From: Aselliscus stoliczkanus
Taxonomy: Eukaryota > Chordata > Mammalia > Chiroptera > Hipposideridae
Length of the DNA stretch: 64,000 nt
Assembly: GCA_033961575.1 (NCBI GenBank)
Contig: CM066732.1
Span: forward strand, 114,702,687-114,766,686
Reading direction: 5' to 3'
In this document: positions 49,601 to 61,629 of the stretch, one piece after another
Layout of the letters: every line of letters begins with the position of its first letter
How positions within the stretch are numbered: the first letter of the stretch is position 1
Translations under genes and position numbers: made by a program
Notes under the pieces: generated by a model
The model's input: only the letters and a program-made list of their open reading frames with translations
What the model was told of the DNA's origin: nothing
The model's database searches: none

Positions 49601-52600
49601 CTTGGGAGGAACCGATCCAGGCTTCCCTGCTAGGCCAAGAGCCCTGCACCCTCCGGCAGCCCCTTTCCTCACCACAACTGTGTCTCAACAACCTATGTGG
49701 CAAAATCGCAAAACCTACACGATCACTGTAGGCTGAAGAGACACGCAGTCCTCAGGAAGTCACACGCGATGGGTGCCGTGTCCCTGAGGGGCTCCCAAGG
49801 CCACTTTCCCAGTGGTGGCCTCCTCCCTGACCTAAATAGAAGAACTGCACAGAAATCACTTACCCAGATCTGTCTAGGGTCAAGAACTGAATTAAGTCCA
49901 GGGATCTGGCTCCCAGAGAGGAGGTGCGCTACAGTACAGAGTGTTATGGTATCTTGAGTTTGCCCCTAGAGTGCCACCAAATGCTGGGCTTCCTTGCTCT
50001 TTGCTAGAATCTGACCTGGGCGTGTGAGTTCATGTAATGTTGACATGGTCAGAAAGGACACTCAGGTGCGTAGTACCTGGAGGTGGAAAGGATATTGCTG
50101 AGAGGAGGTATACGTGCTGTGACCCAAGCAAGGAAGCCAGTAATCACCTGGTAGGTGCCCTTACTGGCCACTGTGATTTTCAGGTGGATTCAGCAGGGCC
50201 CCAAATCTACTCCACTGCCTTCTTTGAATCCAGTTTAAATGTAGGCTAAGATGTAGCTCACTCACAGGCCAAGGGCAAGTGAAGCAAGGAAGGGGGTAAA
50301 TTGTCTGTGCATGTACACCATGACTCAGCCAGCGCACCCAACTCTGCACGTCTCTTCCCAACGAGGCATTTAATGATGTCGTTTTGGTAGGCTGGTGGCC
50401 ATATGGGGAGTATATACACCCCAGACATCAGCAAATGCTGTAAATCAAGGCTGTTTTTCCCCCTGAAAACCAGTTGTAAAATAATGAAAGAATCCATCCT
50501 TCACACGGTCCTTTGCTTTATATGGCATGGCATGCCAGATTTGGGTTTTCCACTTAGGCTCGGAGTAACTGAACCCACACCTAACATGGCAATGGTACAA
50601 TATCCAAAGGAGCAGCCCCCTGCGACCCTCAATAGTATGAGACGGGTATAAGCATTCCAGCTGAGACAGGAAGTCCAAACCCATCACGGCTCTAGCTCGG
50701 TTCCTCTCTTCTCTCAAGGATTTCAACCAGGGGCCTGAAATTACACTTGGCAATTTCACTCAGAGATGGCATTCCCAGGGCAGTGCCAGTGGGCTGAGAG
50801 CAGCATGGACATCAGGGGGTGATCATATGCACCACCTCCTGCGCCTCTGGAAAGCCTCAGGGCATCTCCCCTCTCCCACTCCTGGCCCCAGCAGGAGATG
50901 TGAGGAGAACGGGCACAACCCAGGACAATGCTACTATTTTCAAGGATGGGACTTAGTTGCCACTAGGGACAATCAGTTGTCATAATCCCGCCTTCTGGTG
51001 TGTTAAGAGATAAAATAATAGTGTCCAGGCCAGAAAAAAATATACAAGGGTGGGAGCTTGCCCAAGCAAAGGCACACACGTCCCACATGCTAGGGTTCCC
51101 TTCCCATCCCTAGTGACCCACTGTGGGCCCCGAGAGAATGCTGGCTTGCTTGTACTGGTCAGTGGATCTCCAAGGGCTGGGCAAACCTCTAGGGTAGACA
51201 GACGAGACGTGGCCTCGTATACCAGGAAAATGGTATAAGTTCACAAAACGACCAGATCATCGAGGCCCTTGTAGTTCTAGAATTCTGGTGCTAACCAACT
51301 TCAGATTCCTACTTCCAGAGAAATTCATCTTCAGCAGTCTTTAGATGGGAGTTACATTCAACCCTGACCTGCATTCCAACCAACATCTTGATTCTGGGCT
51401 AATTTTTACTTGCAAATGGCAGAAGCAATGGGACCAACCCACTGAAAAGATCAGAATAAGGTGGGTTTTCTTTTTTCCAGATCCAGAATCCCCTTCGTCT
51501 TCCTAGAAAGAGTACCTAGAGCCTGCCCTGTGTCCAGCACTAATCTGTGAGCTCAGGATGTATCTGATGTCCTGACCTCACTTCTCTTCAAATAAATCCA
51601 AGAAGTCTATTCCATGTAACAAATCATTTACTTTCCCACTCACACAAAAGGATCCTGGAAACTCTTTCGTCCTCCCCACAAAGTATGCAGAGAAAGCAGG
51701 TGTGTATGTGAGTGGGGGTGGGTACTTCTCCCCGCCGACACCCGTATTCAGTTCCTAAAGAGAAACAGCTGGGCTTTGGGATAAGCTTAGTAGATAGTAG
51801 ATCACAATAATTATCTTCATAATGCATCTGTTTGTTTTTATTTTTTTTTTTGAGGGCAGTGTCACCGGCCCTCAATGTGGGACCTGAACCGAGGCCACTA
51901 GCGTCCCAAGCCAGCTCCTAACCACCGCACCACTCAGCCGGTCCATAATGCATCTGTTTTTAGTTACTTGCTGTAGGTGGCAAATTGCTTCTCTCAAAAA
52001 ACCTGTCATTTATGAAGCGGGAAAAGAAGGGAGATGGGTACAAATGTGGTGGTTAAAGAAATGAAGGGGCATAAAATTGCCCAGCAATGGCCTTCTTTTA
52101 TTGACTTTAGTGTCCAAATGGTATTGTGGCACAGTATGCCACCAACCTCAACAGGAAAAGTGAATCCTGGAGGAACTTAAGCACAAGAGCAAGTGGCTTC
52201 TAAGCACAAGTCTTCCTGTCACAGGATGCAAACCCGGTTAGGTTTCGTATTCAGTTCAGTCATGTTGCAACTGGCTCCAATGCCCAGTGTTTTCACTCCT
52301 TCCTCACTTCCTGCTACGCCAACGTGGGGCAGGACTAACGTTTCATCTCGACCACCAAAAGAATGATTTAAGAAGCTCAGTCTAGAGGCTGAAAAGATCA
52401 TGGCTGATTAAGAAGCATCAACTGTATCAGACGGAACCCAAACATCCAGCTGGCCCTGCTTTTGGAGAAGAAGGAAATATACCATTGCTGGAAGTGGTGG
52501 TATCAGGTAGCCAAGTCAATTTGGAAAAGAGATGGGAGATTAGAGCCGATCTGTTAGTGACTTTTATTTTCTCAGTTGTTATCGGGCATGCCCCTTGTGG

Positions 52601-54533
52601 AACACTCAGGATACATGAGTGTACCGACCAAGCACATCCTGCTGCCTCTAATTTAAAGCATTCTGGGACTGTTGTCTGAAATGTCCTTAGCAGGTTATAA
52701 TTTCATACATTGGCTACAGACAGGCAGTATATGGAGCAGATGTATTCCTGGGGAATGTTGCTGATAAATCACATTTTTATAATTCAAATCCTATTTTTAA
52801 TCTCTAGGGGGCTTGCTATTTAAAGGAAATAACCTTACCTCTCTTGATAATGTAAAGGATCTGTTAAAAAATCACTTCCAGTTGACTTTCTGTCAGTTTT
52901 GATTTTTGCATTTACTTTGCTCAAAGCACAGCCTGCCACATAGAGATTTAATATAAAAGTACTTCTGTGGCTAACTTCCATTCAGCTAAATCTAACAAGT
53001 AACTTGAATTCATCCTCTCCTTCATATCCTTTTGATCATGTTTCACTTCAATCAGTGACCTGAGCTTGGTCAGGTCTGCACCCTTTCTCTCCGGTTTCCA
53101 TTACATGTCAAGAGGAGGGTCAGATGGCCTTGGTATTACCTACCTTGTGGTATCAAGTGAAGTCATAAAAACCACATTCCCAAGCACTCCACATTCACTC
53201 CCCTCTTTCACCCTCTTCTGACCCATTCCTGCCTCTGACCTGCCTCACAGAACACCCTCTAGGGTGCTCTGATTCCCTCACACACACTGCCCTTCCTGAG
53301 ACTAGGAAGGTCTCTGATGACTAGCGCCCACACAAAGAGGGACAAATCGAGGGCTGCCCATCACACTTAGATAAAAAGAAATAGGAAGAAAGGTGAGAGG
53401 TGATGGCTGCCTCCAGTCTACTGTGAGTACAGAGGCTGATCTCCAGCTGCCAATTCCCTTTCCATATGACCAAGGTGCCCTGGTCAGATGCCAAGCATAA
53501 GGCATTTCACTAGGGCTATGCCCTGTGCCAAAGGGAGTCTACTTGCTAAGAAGCACAATTATGAAGAAAATGACATCATCCAATTATAAAGAAAATGATA
53601 TCACCACTCTGAATCACAAACTGAAAGCAAATTTGGGTTTTGGTTGATTCTCCACAAGAAACACATTTATGGCGGCAGCTAGAATATCTGTGCCTCTGAG
53701 GTTTGCTTATCTTATTACACTGCAGGATACTGGTACATCTTCCACCAAAGGTAGGCACAACTAGATAGGCTATCAGAGGCTGATGGATAGCTAAATAATC
53801 ATGCTTTAAAATAAGACCTTAAGTTTACATTTTAAGTACCTCAATCTAGTTTGTATGGTAAAGTCATCCATCACCCAGTTCCAGCCTCTTCCCAGGATAG
53901 AATCACTTCAATATTTATATAGTATGAAAGGCCTAGGAAATTTTCTTAAGGTTTATCTTATACAAAGCATTTTAGTCTGCTGCTACTAACAGCAAACTAC
54001 CTGTTTTGTCCACTTCAAGTAACACAATTTGTGCTCACCTACTTGGCCATTTCTGGTCTATAGCTTTCCAATTAGGCTTCACTGCCTCCGAATCATGGCA
54101 CCAACTTGAATCAACATTGCATTCGGTTTCAAAAAGGGATGAATTACTTTTCTTTTTTTTCTAGAAATGCACATATGTAACATCCCCCTACCCCACTCCT
54201 CAGTCCTCTTTTATATTTCTGAGCAGTTCTGAGGCTAAATTTGCGTTTCTTGGCAGAGTGAGAAATTACTATTATTAGTTCACACTGCTTTCTGAAGCAT
54301 ACCTCCAATTTGGGGGGGATTCTTGACGATACTAGGAGTCTCTCTCTATAGGATGACCTTGAAGGCACATCGTAGAAAAACTTGCTCTCCCTAACACTCC
54401 ACACCCAACAATTCATAATGCCAAAAATAAAGGTTAACCAAAACCACATTCTTAGGGTTAGGGACAGAAATGCCATTACCCAGGGAACCAGTCAGTGAGG
54501 ATGCTTGAGGTAGCTCTCATGTGCCCCCCCCCG

Positions 54534-54590
<57 letters not shown>

Positions 54591-57500
54591 AGCTGTAGAA
54601 CCAAATGCTTCACCTCAAAGCGCATCAGACACAGCCAGGAAGAGCTCTTCCCCACATAGTGTCCTGTCACAGGTACTAAACAAGACTAGACAGAGCCCGT
54701 CTTCCTGCCCCGGCACATCTAGGAAGAGATAGGCCATGAAGCTGATTTCCTTCCATTTAAACCTCATGTTCAAAAACTATAGTACAAGTGCTTGTACTTG
54801 TGTCTTCTGTCTTCCCCCACCATCAGGAACTTGGACGTTTTGGAGGTACTAATCAGAACAAAATTGGAAAGGAAGAGCCTTGTTTTCAAAGCACACTGCG
54901 GACTCCTCTGCAACTGCTTCTTCCAGGAAACCAAGCCTCCACCTCTTGAGTATTCCACTCGAGCCAGGGAAGCTGGGAAGCCCATCCCCCACCCAAAGGG
55001 AGCTCAACTCCCAGCCAGCTCCCCCCTCTGCGGATATAAAACACCAAGAACACGGAGGGGGAAGAACATCCGGCTCTTATCACAATCCCTGGTTAGGGCT
55101 CTACCAGGATTCCTTTTAGAAAGTTAGGGGCAGGCCAAAGGAGTCTGGGAAACATGCTATGGAAACAGGATTGCCATAACTCAAAGAAACCAGACACCCT
55201 GCACACAACCACCCCACCCCCAGGCCAAAGTGGAAGAGCCTGATCCAAGGCCGCGCTCCAGCCCAGGCCCTGGCAGGCCAGCTGGCCCCTCCCTCCACCT
55301 GCCTGTCTCACAGCCAAGCCCCTCAGATTACCAACACTCTCAGCAAGGGCCCTGGAGACAAGCAAGCCTGTTTTGCCACTTAGGAAGCTGGAAGGAATTT
55401 GCAAGTTAAGCGAACCCAACCCCCTCTTTTTACATGTAAGCACACTGGCTAAGCCAGAACTAGAACTCAGATCTCTCAACCTCAAGGTCAGTGAAGACTC
55501 TTATGTGCTGGTCCCAAGTGCTCATCTCTCAGGGCTCAGCCTGCAAAGGACTTGGCACCAAACCAGCTCAGTTTCGAGGACTCCAGAGAATGCCTGCTAA
55601 GACCACACCACCTTCCAAACCCCACTACCTAGACAAAAACGTAAGAGTAGAAAAATCCAGCTCACATATCCCTTGTGTGGGCTTTCCTGTTGGTTCCTCC
55701 GATTCCCTCCCGGCCACACTCCATCCGACCCTTTCATACCTGTTCTCTATCCTTGGAACACACACAGCCTTCTCTACAAGTAACACCTTTTGCATCCAAA
55801 CCAAGTATATATCCACCTCCACCTCCTCAGCTCCAGAAGGGCTGGATTAGGGATGGAATGAAAGAGGGGAGTGCAAAGGGAGGTGGACATGGCAAGTCTC
55901 AGAAAAGGAAAATATAAGCGCAGGCTGGGACTGCAGGTGAAGAGGGCTTGGTAGCTGGGGTAATGGGTCAAATGGGACCATAACAAACCAGGAAATGAGT
56001 GAATTTTCTTTCTGCATGTAGGGAATAAACAGGTGTAGGGACTAGATAAGAGTCTGAGAATGAAAATGGCTCATGACTGAAAACTGAGTAACTTGAAGTA
56101 GGAGAATTCAAAAGGCTGTTGTGGGTATCTTGGGTTTCTCTGGACAGTACCTGGGAGATAGTACCTGAAGACAGGGCTCTTTTCAGCAGAGAAAGAGCTG
56201 ACACCCGTGAAAGGAATAGGACAGAAAGGGTCTTCTGGTGGGGAGGGGGAGGAAGGCGGTGTTTCTCAGCCCTGGCTGCACGTTAGAAAGAATTAACGTA
56301 GGGAAGCTTTAAAAATATATACTAATAGCTAGGTCCCATCCTAGCCCAATTACAGGAGATCTTTGAAGGGAGGGCCCAGGCGATTGGTTTTTCAAATGTG
56401 CAGCCTGGGATGAGAAACACTGAGACACAAAAATAGCTGAAGCCCCACCTGAACTATTAAAGAATGGTGCTGCTAAAAGAGTGAGAAATGGCAAATTAGA
56501 GACCATTTTAGTGAGAAGGGAGCCCAAGTTTAAGAGGAACCTTGATGGGTAGTTCGAGTCCTGTGTGAAGAAAAGCAATGAGGAAGGTATGTCTGTAAGA
56601 CGAACTCAAGTCTAGTTTTGGACAAAACAATTTAAGGAGCATTTGCAGGGAGTGCATCTGCTTGTAACACAATGAGGCCCAAGTGAGGGGCAGAGGCCAT
56701 AAGGCCAAATCTGGAGACCAAGGGTCTGGTGACGAACGGGTTTCAGACTCATTTCGGAGGGGGCAGCAACAAGTCTGGGGGGGGGGGAGAAGGAGGAAGA
56801 CAATCAGACCTAACTTTTAAATGGAAGCCATGCTGATGTATGAGAAGCAACTGGGGTGAAGAAGTGTGGGGAATCAGAAGTTTCAAAGAAGAGTTTGGGG
56901 TAGAAACATGGAGTATGTTGGTGGGAGAGAGGGAGGGCAAGGGCTGCCTCGGGGAAAAAGCGAACAGAGGGACAGAGAGGAAAACTGAATGATGACTTCT
57001 GCCTAGTTGGGGCAGGGGGAAGTATACATGATGTAAGTTTAGAAACCACTGGTGCTGTTTCAGGAAGATGTGTAGCCTTTCGCTCCAATTAACGGGGTAA
57101 GGCGGGGCTCAGGTTTCGAGGGAGGAAATTTGCAAAGGCCCCGTGTCCAGGGTATGGAGGCGCTGGAGGTAGGAAGCGAAGGTAAGCCTCCAACAGAGGC
57201 CAGGGTGGGCTGAGGACCGTGAGGTCATGATCTAAAGACGGGGTTCCGTTAAGATGGGAGGAGTTCCAAGAGTAAAAATGAGTTCCAGTTGAGAGTGTTT
57301 AAAGGGCAGGAGTGTTTAGCAGAGTGTTGGGGAGAATAGGATGGAAAATAGTCAAGTCCAAAGGGTTTGAGAAATAAAAGGAATGAGGTTGGGAGGCAGG
57401 GAAAACGGGGCCTAACTGGGGAAGGGGTGTTGAGGGAAGGAGGGAAAAGATGCAGCTGGCGGGAGGGACCAAGAGGAGGGCCGGGCATCACTGTCCAGCC

Positions 57501-58097
57501 CATTAGGCCTGGGGGAGCCGTGGAAGGTGACGGGGGGAGGGGGTGGAAATGGGTCCAGCTGAGAACTGAAGGATGGAGGCTAGCCTGCCTTGGGGTGGAG
57601 GGCACAGCAGTGAAAACAGCGGGCTCTGGGTGAAGGATGCAGTCTGAATTAGGGAGGGGATTCGAAGGGTAGGGGTGAGTGACTTAAAAGGGGAGGAAGA
57701 TTTGAGGAAGATGGGCAACCATTTAGAGAATCTGGATGAGGAAGAAAGCCCACTTTGGAAATGGGGCACCGTTCGGCAGAGCTGAAGGGAAATGGGGACT
57801 TGATCGGAAGGCTGGGTCCCGATTTGTGGGGGCTTTGCAGGAGGAGGAGGCCCGGCGGAGGGGGATGGGCCAGCCTGGTGGGAGGGGGGCTGAAGGACGG
57901 AAGGAGGCCCCGTGGTGGGGCTGGGGCTCGGCCTGCGTGGCTGACGCGGGGAAGGGACCCAGTGCCGGGCGGATGGGGCCCTGCTGGCGGGACTGGGGGC
58001 CGCTGGCTGCGGGGGGAGGAGGCCCCCTGGAGCAGACACGGGAGGATGGGGGCGGGGAGCCTGGGTCGGGCCGTTACCTGTCCTGGGTGTTTATCAT
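46504..58097 (-). CDS. OAZ2: OAZ2, ornithine decarboxylase antizyme 2 (+1 frameshifted, five exons)
   Basis: Exons, in transcript order, are 58097-58078, 49393-49236, 47923-47748, 46973-46888 and 46634-46504. They total 571 nt. Reading straight through stops at TGA 49317-49315 after 32 codons. Skipping one base there gives 189 residues ending SDED-TAA, the length of human OAZ2. The start MINTQDSS, the shift site TGG-TGC-TCC-TGA and the downstream pseudoknot are all present, and all junctions are AG/GT. Antizymes bind ornithine decarboxylase monomers, block the enzyme, send it to the 26S proteasome without ubiquitin and inhibit polyamine uptake. High polyamine raises frameshifting, which closes the feedback loop. 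The ODC-binding half is encoded by the last three exons. It could only be confused with OAZ1 or OAZ3, but the N-terminal sequence and the ZNF609 neighbour fit OAZ2. Confidence 0.96.
46888..46973 (-). CDS. OAZ2: OAZ2 coding exon 4
   Basis: On the - strand the acceptor is CTTGCAG|ATTGTT and the donor is ACAGAG|GTGAGG. It encodes [18 protein letters not shown] and continues to GREDR. This is the central part of the ODC-binding domain. Confidence 0.95.
47748..47923 (-). CDS. OAZ2: OAZ2 coding exon 3
   Basis: On the - strand the acceptor is TTCCCAG|GACGAG and the donor is GAAGG|GTAAGG. It encodes [20 protein letters not shown] and continues to ADGSKEG. This is the start of the conserved antizyme domain. 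Confidence 0.95.
48125..48350 (-). repeat. MIR-like repeat (antisense)
   Basis: gccaagcactgtgcaaggtg, then caaggctccacagctagtaa; an old element in OAZ2 intron 2. Confidence 0.55.
48424..48526 (+). repeat. Short tRNA-derived SINE
   Basis: ggggccggccgagcggcgcg head, hairpin, short A-tail. Flanked by caaatgagg-like duplications (ccaatgagg/caaatgagg). Confidence 0.9.
49236..49393 (-). CDS. OAZ2: OAZ2 exon 2 with the +1 frameshift site
   Basis: On the - strand the acceptor is CTTGCAG|TAGTATT and the donor is TATAAG|GTAAGG. The zero frame encodes SILPLSN and so on to PLWCS and stops at TGA 49317-49315. The +1 frame, starting from GAT at 49316, encodes [12 protein letters not shown] and so on to LIYK. 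The exon holds the whole recoding cassette. Confidence 0.95.
49261..49320 (-). promoter_or_regulatory. OAZ2: OAZ2 +1 programmed frameshift site and 3' pseudoknot
   Basis: The slippery codon TCC is at 49320-49318 and the stop TGA at 49317-49315. Downstream, stem 1 pairs 49312-49301 (CCCCTCACCCAC) with 49285-49274 (GTGGGCGAGGGG): eleven pairs and one A/C mismatch. Stem 2 pairs loop bases 49293-49288 (GATCCC) with 49267-49262 (GGGATC). This is the H-type pseudoknot known to stimulate antizyme frameshifting, and every helix is intact here. Polyamines raise shifting at such sites; the effect in this species is inferred. Confidence 0.93.
51836..51942 (-). repeat. Short tRNA-derived SINE (antisense)
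   Basis: T-run, hairpin and head. Flanked by cataatgcatctgttt. Confidence 0.93.
54534..54588 (+). repeat. (CA)n microsatellite
   Basis: About 27 CA units after a C run, in OAZ2 intron 1. Confidence 0.95.
56258..56422 (+). mobile_element. hAT (MER-type) nonautonomous element
   Basis: Ends ggtgtttctcagccctg and (inverse) cagtgtttctcatccc, with ccctggctgcacgttagaaa and the inverse tttttcaaatgtgcagcctg. Confidence 0.65.
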
Positions 58098-58470
58098 CCT
58101 CGGCGGCTCTGCTCAGGGTGGGAGGAAGCGGCGCAGGGAGTGGGCAGGTGGAGGAGTGGGTGGGTGTGGGGTCGCGCGCGCGGGGCCGATCTCTGCGGGC
58201 TAAGTCCCTGGCAGGCCGCGGGCCCAGAGCCCTCCTCCTGCCTCAGCGAGCGCCTGCCTCCAACTGACCCTCCCCGGCCGCCGCCGCCGCAACCGCCCCG
58301 CCCCTGAGCGCCTCATCTGCATAGCCCCACCCCAGCGCCGCGCGGTGTCCTGGGAAACTGGGGCGCACAACAAAGGGCAAAGCACCGCCCCGCCTCCGCG
58401 CAGGCGCACCAGGGGCCGGCGGCGGGGGGTGGGGCGAAGGTCCGGATGAGGAGCAGTTTTGGGGGTTGGC
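57700..58470 (-). promoter_or_regulatory. OAZ2: OAZ2 promoter, CpG-rich region and 5'UTR
   Basis: GC- and CpG-rich sequence surrounds exon 1. On the - strand a GC box (GGGGCGGGGCGG, 58304-58293), an octamer-like ATGCAGAT (58322-58315) and an NRF1-like CGCGCAGGCGCA (58397-58408 as read on +) lie 200-310 bp upstream of the ATG. There is no convincing TATA box. The transcription start is not visible; it probably falls between the GC box and about 58200. Factor binding is inferred from motifs only. Confidence 0.7.
58078..58097 (-). CDS. OAZ2: OAZ2 coding exon 1 (start codon)
   Basis: On the - strand, GCCGCCGAGG precedes ATG at 58097-58095. Six codons (MINTQD) and two bases of a Ser codon follow, then donor CAG|GTAACGG. 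The GC-rich 5'UTR and promoter lie at higher coordinates. Confidence 0.94.
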
Positions 58471-59139
58471 AGTGGTCATGGCTGGGGCAGTGCTTCCCAA
58501 AAGATGCGTTATATTTGAGATAGAGTTTATTGAGCTTTGACCCTTGTTTGCGTGGGGCCAAGCAGGGCTGTGTCATTTATAGGCCCTGGGAGGATATTTT
58601 ATTAAAACAAAATCTGAATTCTAAGAGTGCTAGACACATATTAGCGCCTAGACACATATTCCTAGACTAGGCCCAGGCCCACAGATCTCATTTCCCTCAG
58701 CTCAGAATGCAGATCAATAACAGCTGTCAGCTGAGATCAACAATCTCTGTACCTTGAAGACATATATCTCACGTCAGTAGTTAAGGCCCGACACTGGCTG
58801 GTGGTCATCTGAAGCCAGATTTCTGTGGGTCAGGATCACAGTCACGTGACAGCAGCAGTGAAAGCTGTCACTAACTTGTCCAGAGTCACTTTAGATCACA
58901 ATCACACAGGCTACAATCGCCTCCATTCACTCGCTATCCGTGCTGGTCCTGGCCACCACAGATCAGTGACAATCACTGGTGCAGGAAACTCTCAGATCAC
59001 ACCCACTGGAGGCCACAGTCACCGGCACTTCAGCACAATCATCAAAGCTCCAGACTCTATTCATAGTAAATCCAGATTGCAAACAAAAGACGTCACATTA
59101 TTTTACATCACAATGAAGGCGCTGGCACCTCAAATCCAA

Positions 59140-59350
59140 TTCACTTATTCAACAAATAAGTATTGAGCAGCTACTTACTGTGTGCTCCAGGTATGTGCTA
59201 GAGTCCAGGAATACTCAGTGATCAACTAGTCAAAGTTCCTGCTTCACATGTCACAATCTGGTCAGAGGGAGACACAGAGAGGCCATCACAATATGAGGTA
59301 AGTGTTCAGTCTGAGGGAGACTACAGAGAAAGTAACTAGGGAACGAGTAA
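59140..59350 (-). repeat. L2-like repeat (antisense)
   Basis: cacttattcaacaaataagt, then actgtgtgctccaggtatgt, as in reversed L2 3' ends. Confidence 0.5.
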
Positions 59351-59942
59351 CGGCTTCTCAGAAAGTCTGCTCATAATCACTCCGGATCAGGGGTCGCCAG
59401 GCCCTCCAGTTTATAATAGTCCCATATCACAAATGTCCCACATCACCATCTCAAGGCACCATTATGCTACTTGACAAGCAGCATGCTTTTGGTTTTTAGA
59501 TGATGGGGATGCAGGCATGAAAGAAAGTTTGGAGCTGCCAAACTAAGACTTTTTCAGCAAAAACAGAAGTGGTAAATGATACCAGAATATCACCAGATAT
59601 TTAAACAAGGTTGGTCCCACTCGGGCTCACTTTAGATCCTCCAACTTGCCCCCTTGGCTATCCCTACCTGCTTTTCAAGTTCAGACTAGCTATGTTCTTA
59701 CATTAATAGATAGCAGAATTGAACAAATAAACCCAGCCCCAATTCACCCTATCTCATAGTCCCAGAGACCTGGGCAATTTTCCTGGCCCTCAAAGGCAGC
59801 TGGGATGGCTCATTTCTGCCAGCCCATCCCCAGACAAGTAATCTTTTGGCCTGAAGGGCAGTTTTTGAATCGATCAGCAAATATCAAGAACTATGTCAAT
59901 AATAGTGGCCACTTCTTGAATATCACGCTAAAGCACTAGTTT

Positions 59943-60102
59943 TTTTTTTTTTTTTTGATTTTTTTTTGTTTTTTGTTTTTTTTGTTTTTTTTGTTTGGTT
60001 TTTTTTTGAGGGCAGTGTCACTGGCCCTCATATGTGGGACCCGAACCGGGGCCGCTGGCTTCCCAAGCCAGCGCTTAACCACTGCGCCACTCGGCTGGCC
60101 CT
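59943..60102 (-). repeat. Short tRNA-derived SINE (antisense)
   Basis: T/TTTG-rich tail, hairpin and head. Flanked by taaagcactagttttt. Confidence 0.93.
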
Positions 60103-60404
60103 AAAGCACTAGTTTTTACAACAGCTCCCCACTCCCATTTTACAGATGAAAATAATGAAACCTCAGGGAGATTTTGCCAACTAGTATTTATTGAGGGCCT
60201 ATATGTACCAGGCAAATTAATTTATTTGCTCTAATTCAAAACTAATAAGTGGTAGAATTAGAGTTGCCTGACCTTGTGCTTTGTCTGGACTCACATAGTA
60301 GAGGAGTGAGAAGGTCTCTTGCCACAGCTTGCTGTTTGAAGGGGTGACCACCCTGTCAAGCAAGTGAAAAATTCACCAAAATAGGGAGCCACCTTCCTCT
60401 AACC

Positions 60405-60566
60405 TGTGCCGTCCAATATGATAGCCACTAGCCACATGCAGCTATTTAAATTTAAATTAACTAAAATGAAATAAAGTTAAAAATTCAGATCCTCGGTCCC
60501 ATTACCCACACTTTATGGGCTTAATAACCACATGTGGCTAGTGGTTACAGTATTGCACAGTGCAGA
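60405..60566 (+). mobile_element. MER5A-like hAT element
   Basis: gtccaatatgatagccacta and the inverse taaccacatgtggctagtgg are typical of MER5A. Confidence 0.65.
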
Positions 60567-61629
60567 TTTTCCATCAACACAGAAAGTTCTGGACAGTGCT
60601 ATATCCCATCTTTTCCCCATCCCTATTTATCTCAGTCATCACCACAGGTTTGAGCTCTCATTATCACGTACATCCTTGTCCTCACACTGTCAATATGCCG
60701 GCCTCGCTTCCAGCTCCCTTGCCCCCAGCCACATCCTTCCCCTGTGCCCTCTGCAACCTGTGATCAGCACATTCTTCCATATCCTCAGCCTTTTCTCAGG
60801 ATGCTGCCTTCACCTCTTCACTTGACCTGACACCTGGCTATCCCCTACAGACACACTGCTTCTTTAGCAGCCCTCGTAGGTGAAGGCTAATCTCTCATTC
60901 TCAGGTACCTCTGGGTCAGGGAGTGGGTCAGTATATTCCTCTCCCACCCCAATGCCATTTCAGTAACCCTCCTTCCTACAGCACTTCCCCTCCTTCCTAC
61001 AAAACCCCTGTTTTGGCTCTTGGCCCACTGCCTCTTTTCCACCCTAAATTTTATTTTATTTGATGAGCTCAGCATCCATGTGATGGCCTCTCCAACATCC
61101 TCTTCTCACTTCCTTGACCTCCTCATCTGCAGGGATATTTTCCATAGCAGCTGCTCACTCTTGCAGTCATCCTCAACTTTGATTTCACCAAAAATCATAC
61201 CACTTCCAATATGTAGACCTTTTCCTTAATTAAACCTCCCTCAGTCATTCTTTGACCCTTTTCATAGCTCTGATCCCTTGACTGCACTAATTCCTCATTA
61301 TTCATTGGCCCCAGTTTTCATGGTCCTTCCTTTTAGCTTTGTTTCCATCACCCATCACTATACCCACTCTCTTGCCCCATTTCCTCCTTTGGTACTTGCC
61401 TGGCAAAACCCCTACTCTGGATAAATCCACCACCTGCCTTCTCAGTGCTTTTGCTAAAGCAAAATCACACCGCCAGGCAGATTATCTTAACTCCATGTTC
61501 ATGATCCTCAACCTCTAACGGCCTCTCAACACTGCCTGGGAATTGCTACGACACTTTTCCCATGAGTTTGTTTTTCCACTCTTTAAGATAACTTGTATAC
61601 TTATTCTCTCTCTGCAAAACCTCTACTGC

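Larger units (their letters stand above)
49394..58077 (-). other. OAZ2: OAZ2 intron 1 (8.7 kb)
   Basis: Bounded by GTAACGG after exon 1 and CTTGCAG before exon 2. It holds a young SINE (51836-51942), a (CA)n run (54534-54588) and a hAT-like element (56258-56422). A long purine-rich (+ strand) tract runs from about 56450 to 58060. No coding exon is supported, and the long frames near 57500-58270 come from base bias. Stretches 49400-51800 and 52000-54100 show nothing I can name. Confidence 0.8.

Noticed and set aside
57503..58267. Long open frames on both strands (178 aa on -, 170 and 155 aa on +) at the OAZ2 promoter
   Set aside because: They overlap OAZ2 exon 1 and the CpG/purine-rich sequence, consist of Pro/Ser or Gly/Arg/Trp low-complexity, and have no splice or family support.
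5615..60102. tRNA genes suggested by A- and B-box-like sequence
   Set aside because: All are SINE heads with A-tails and target duplications; none folds as a complete tRNA.
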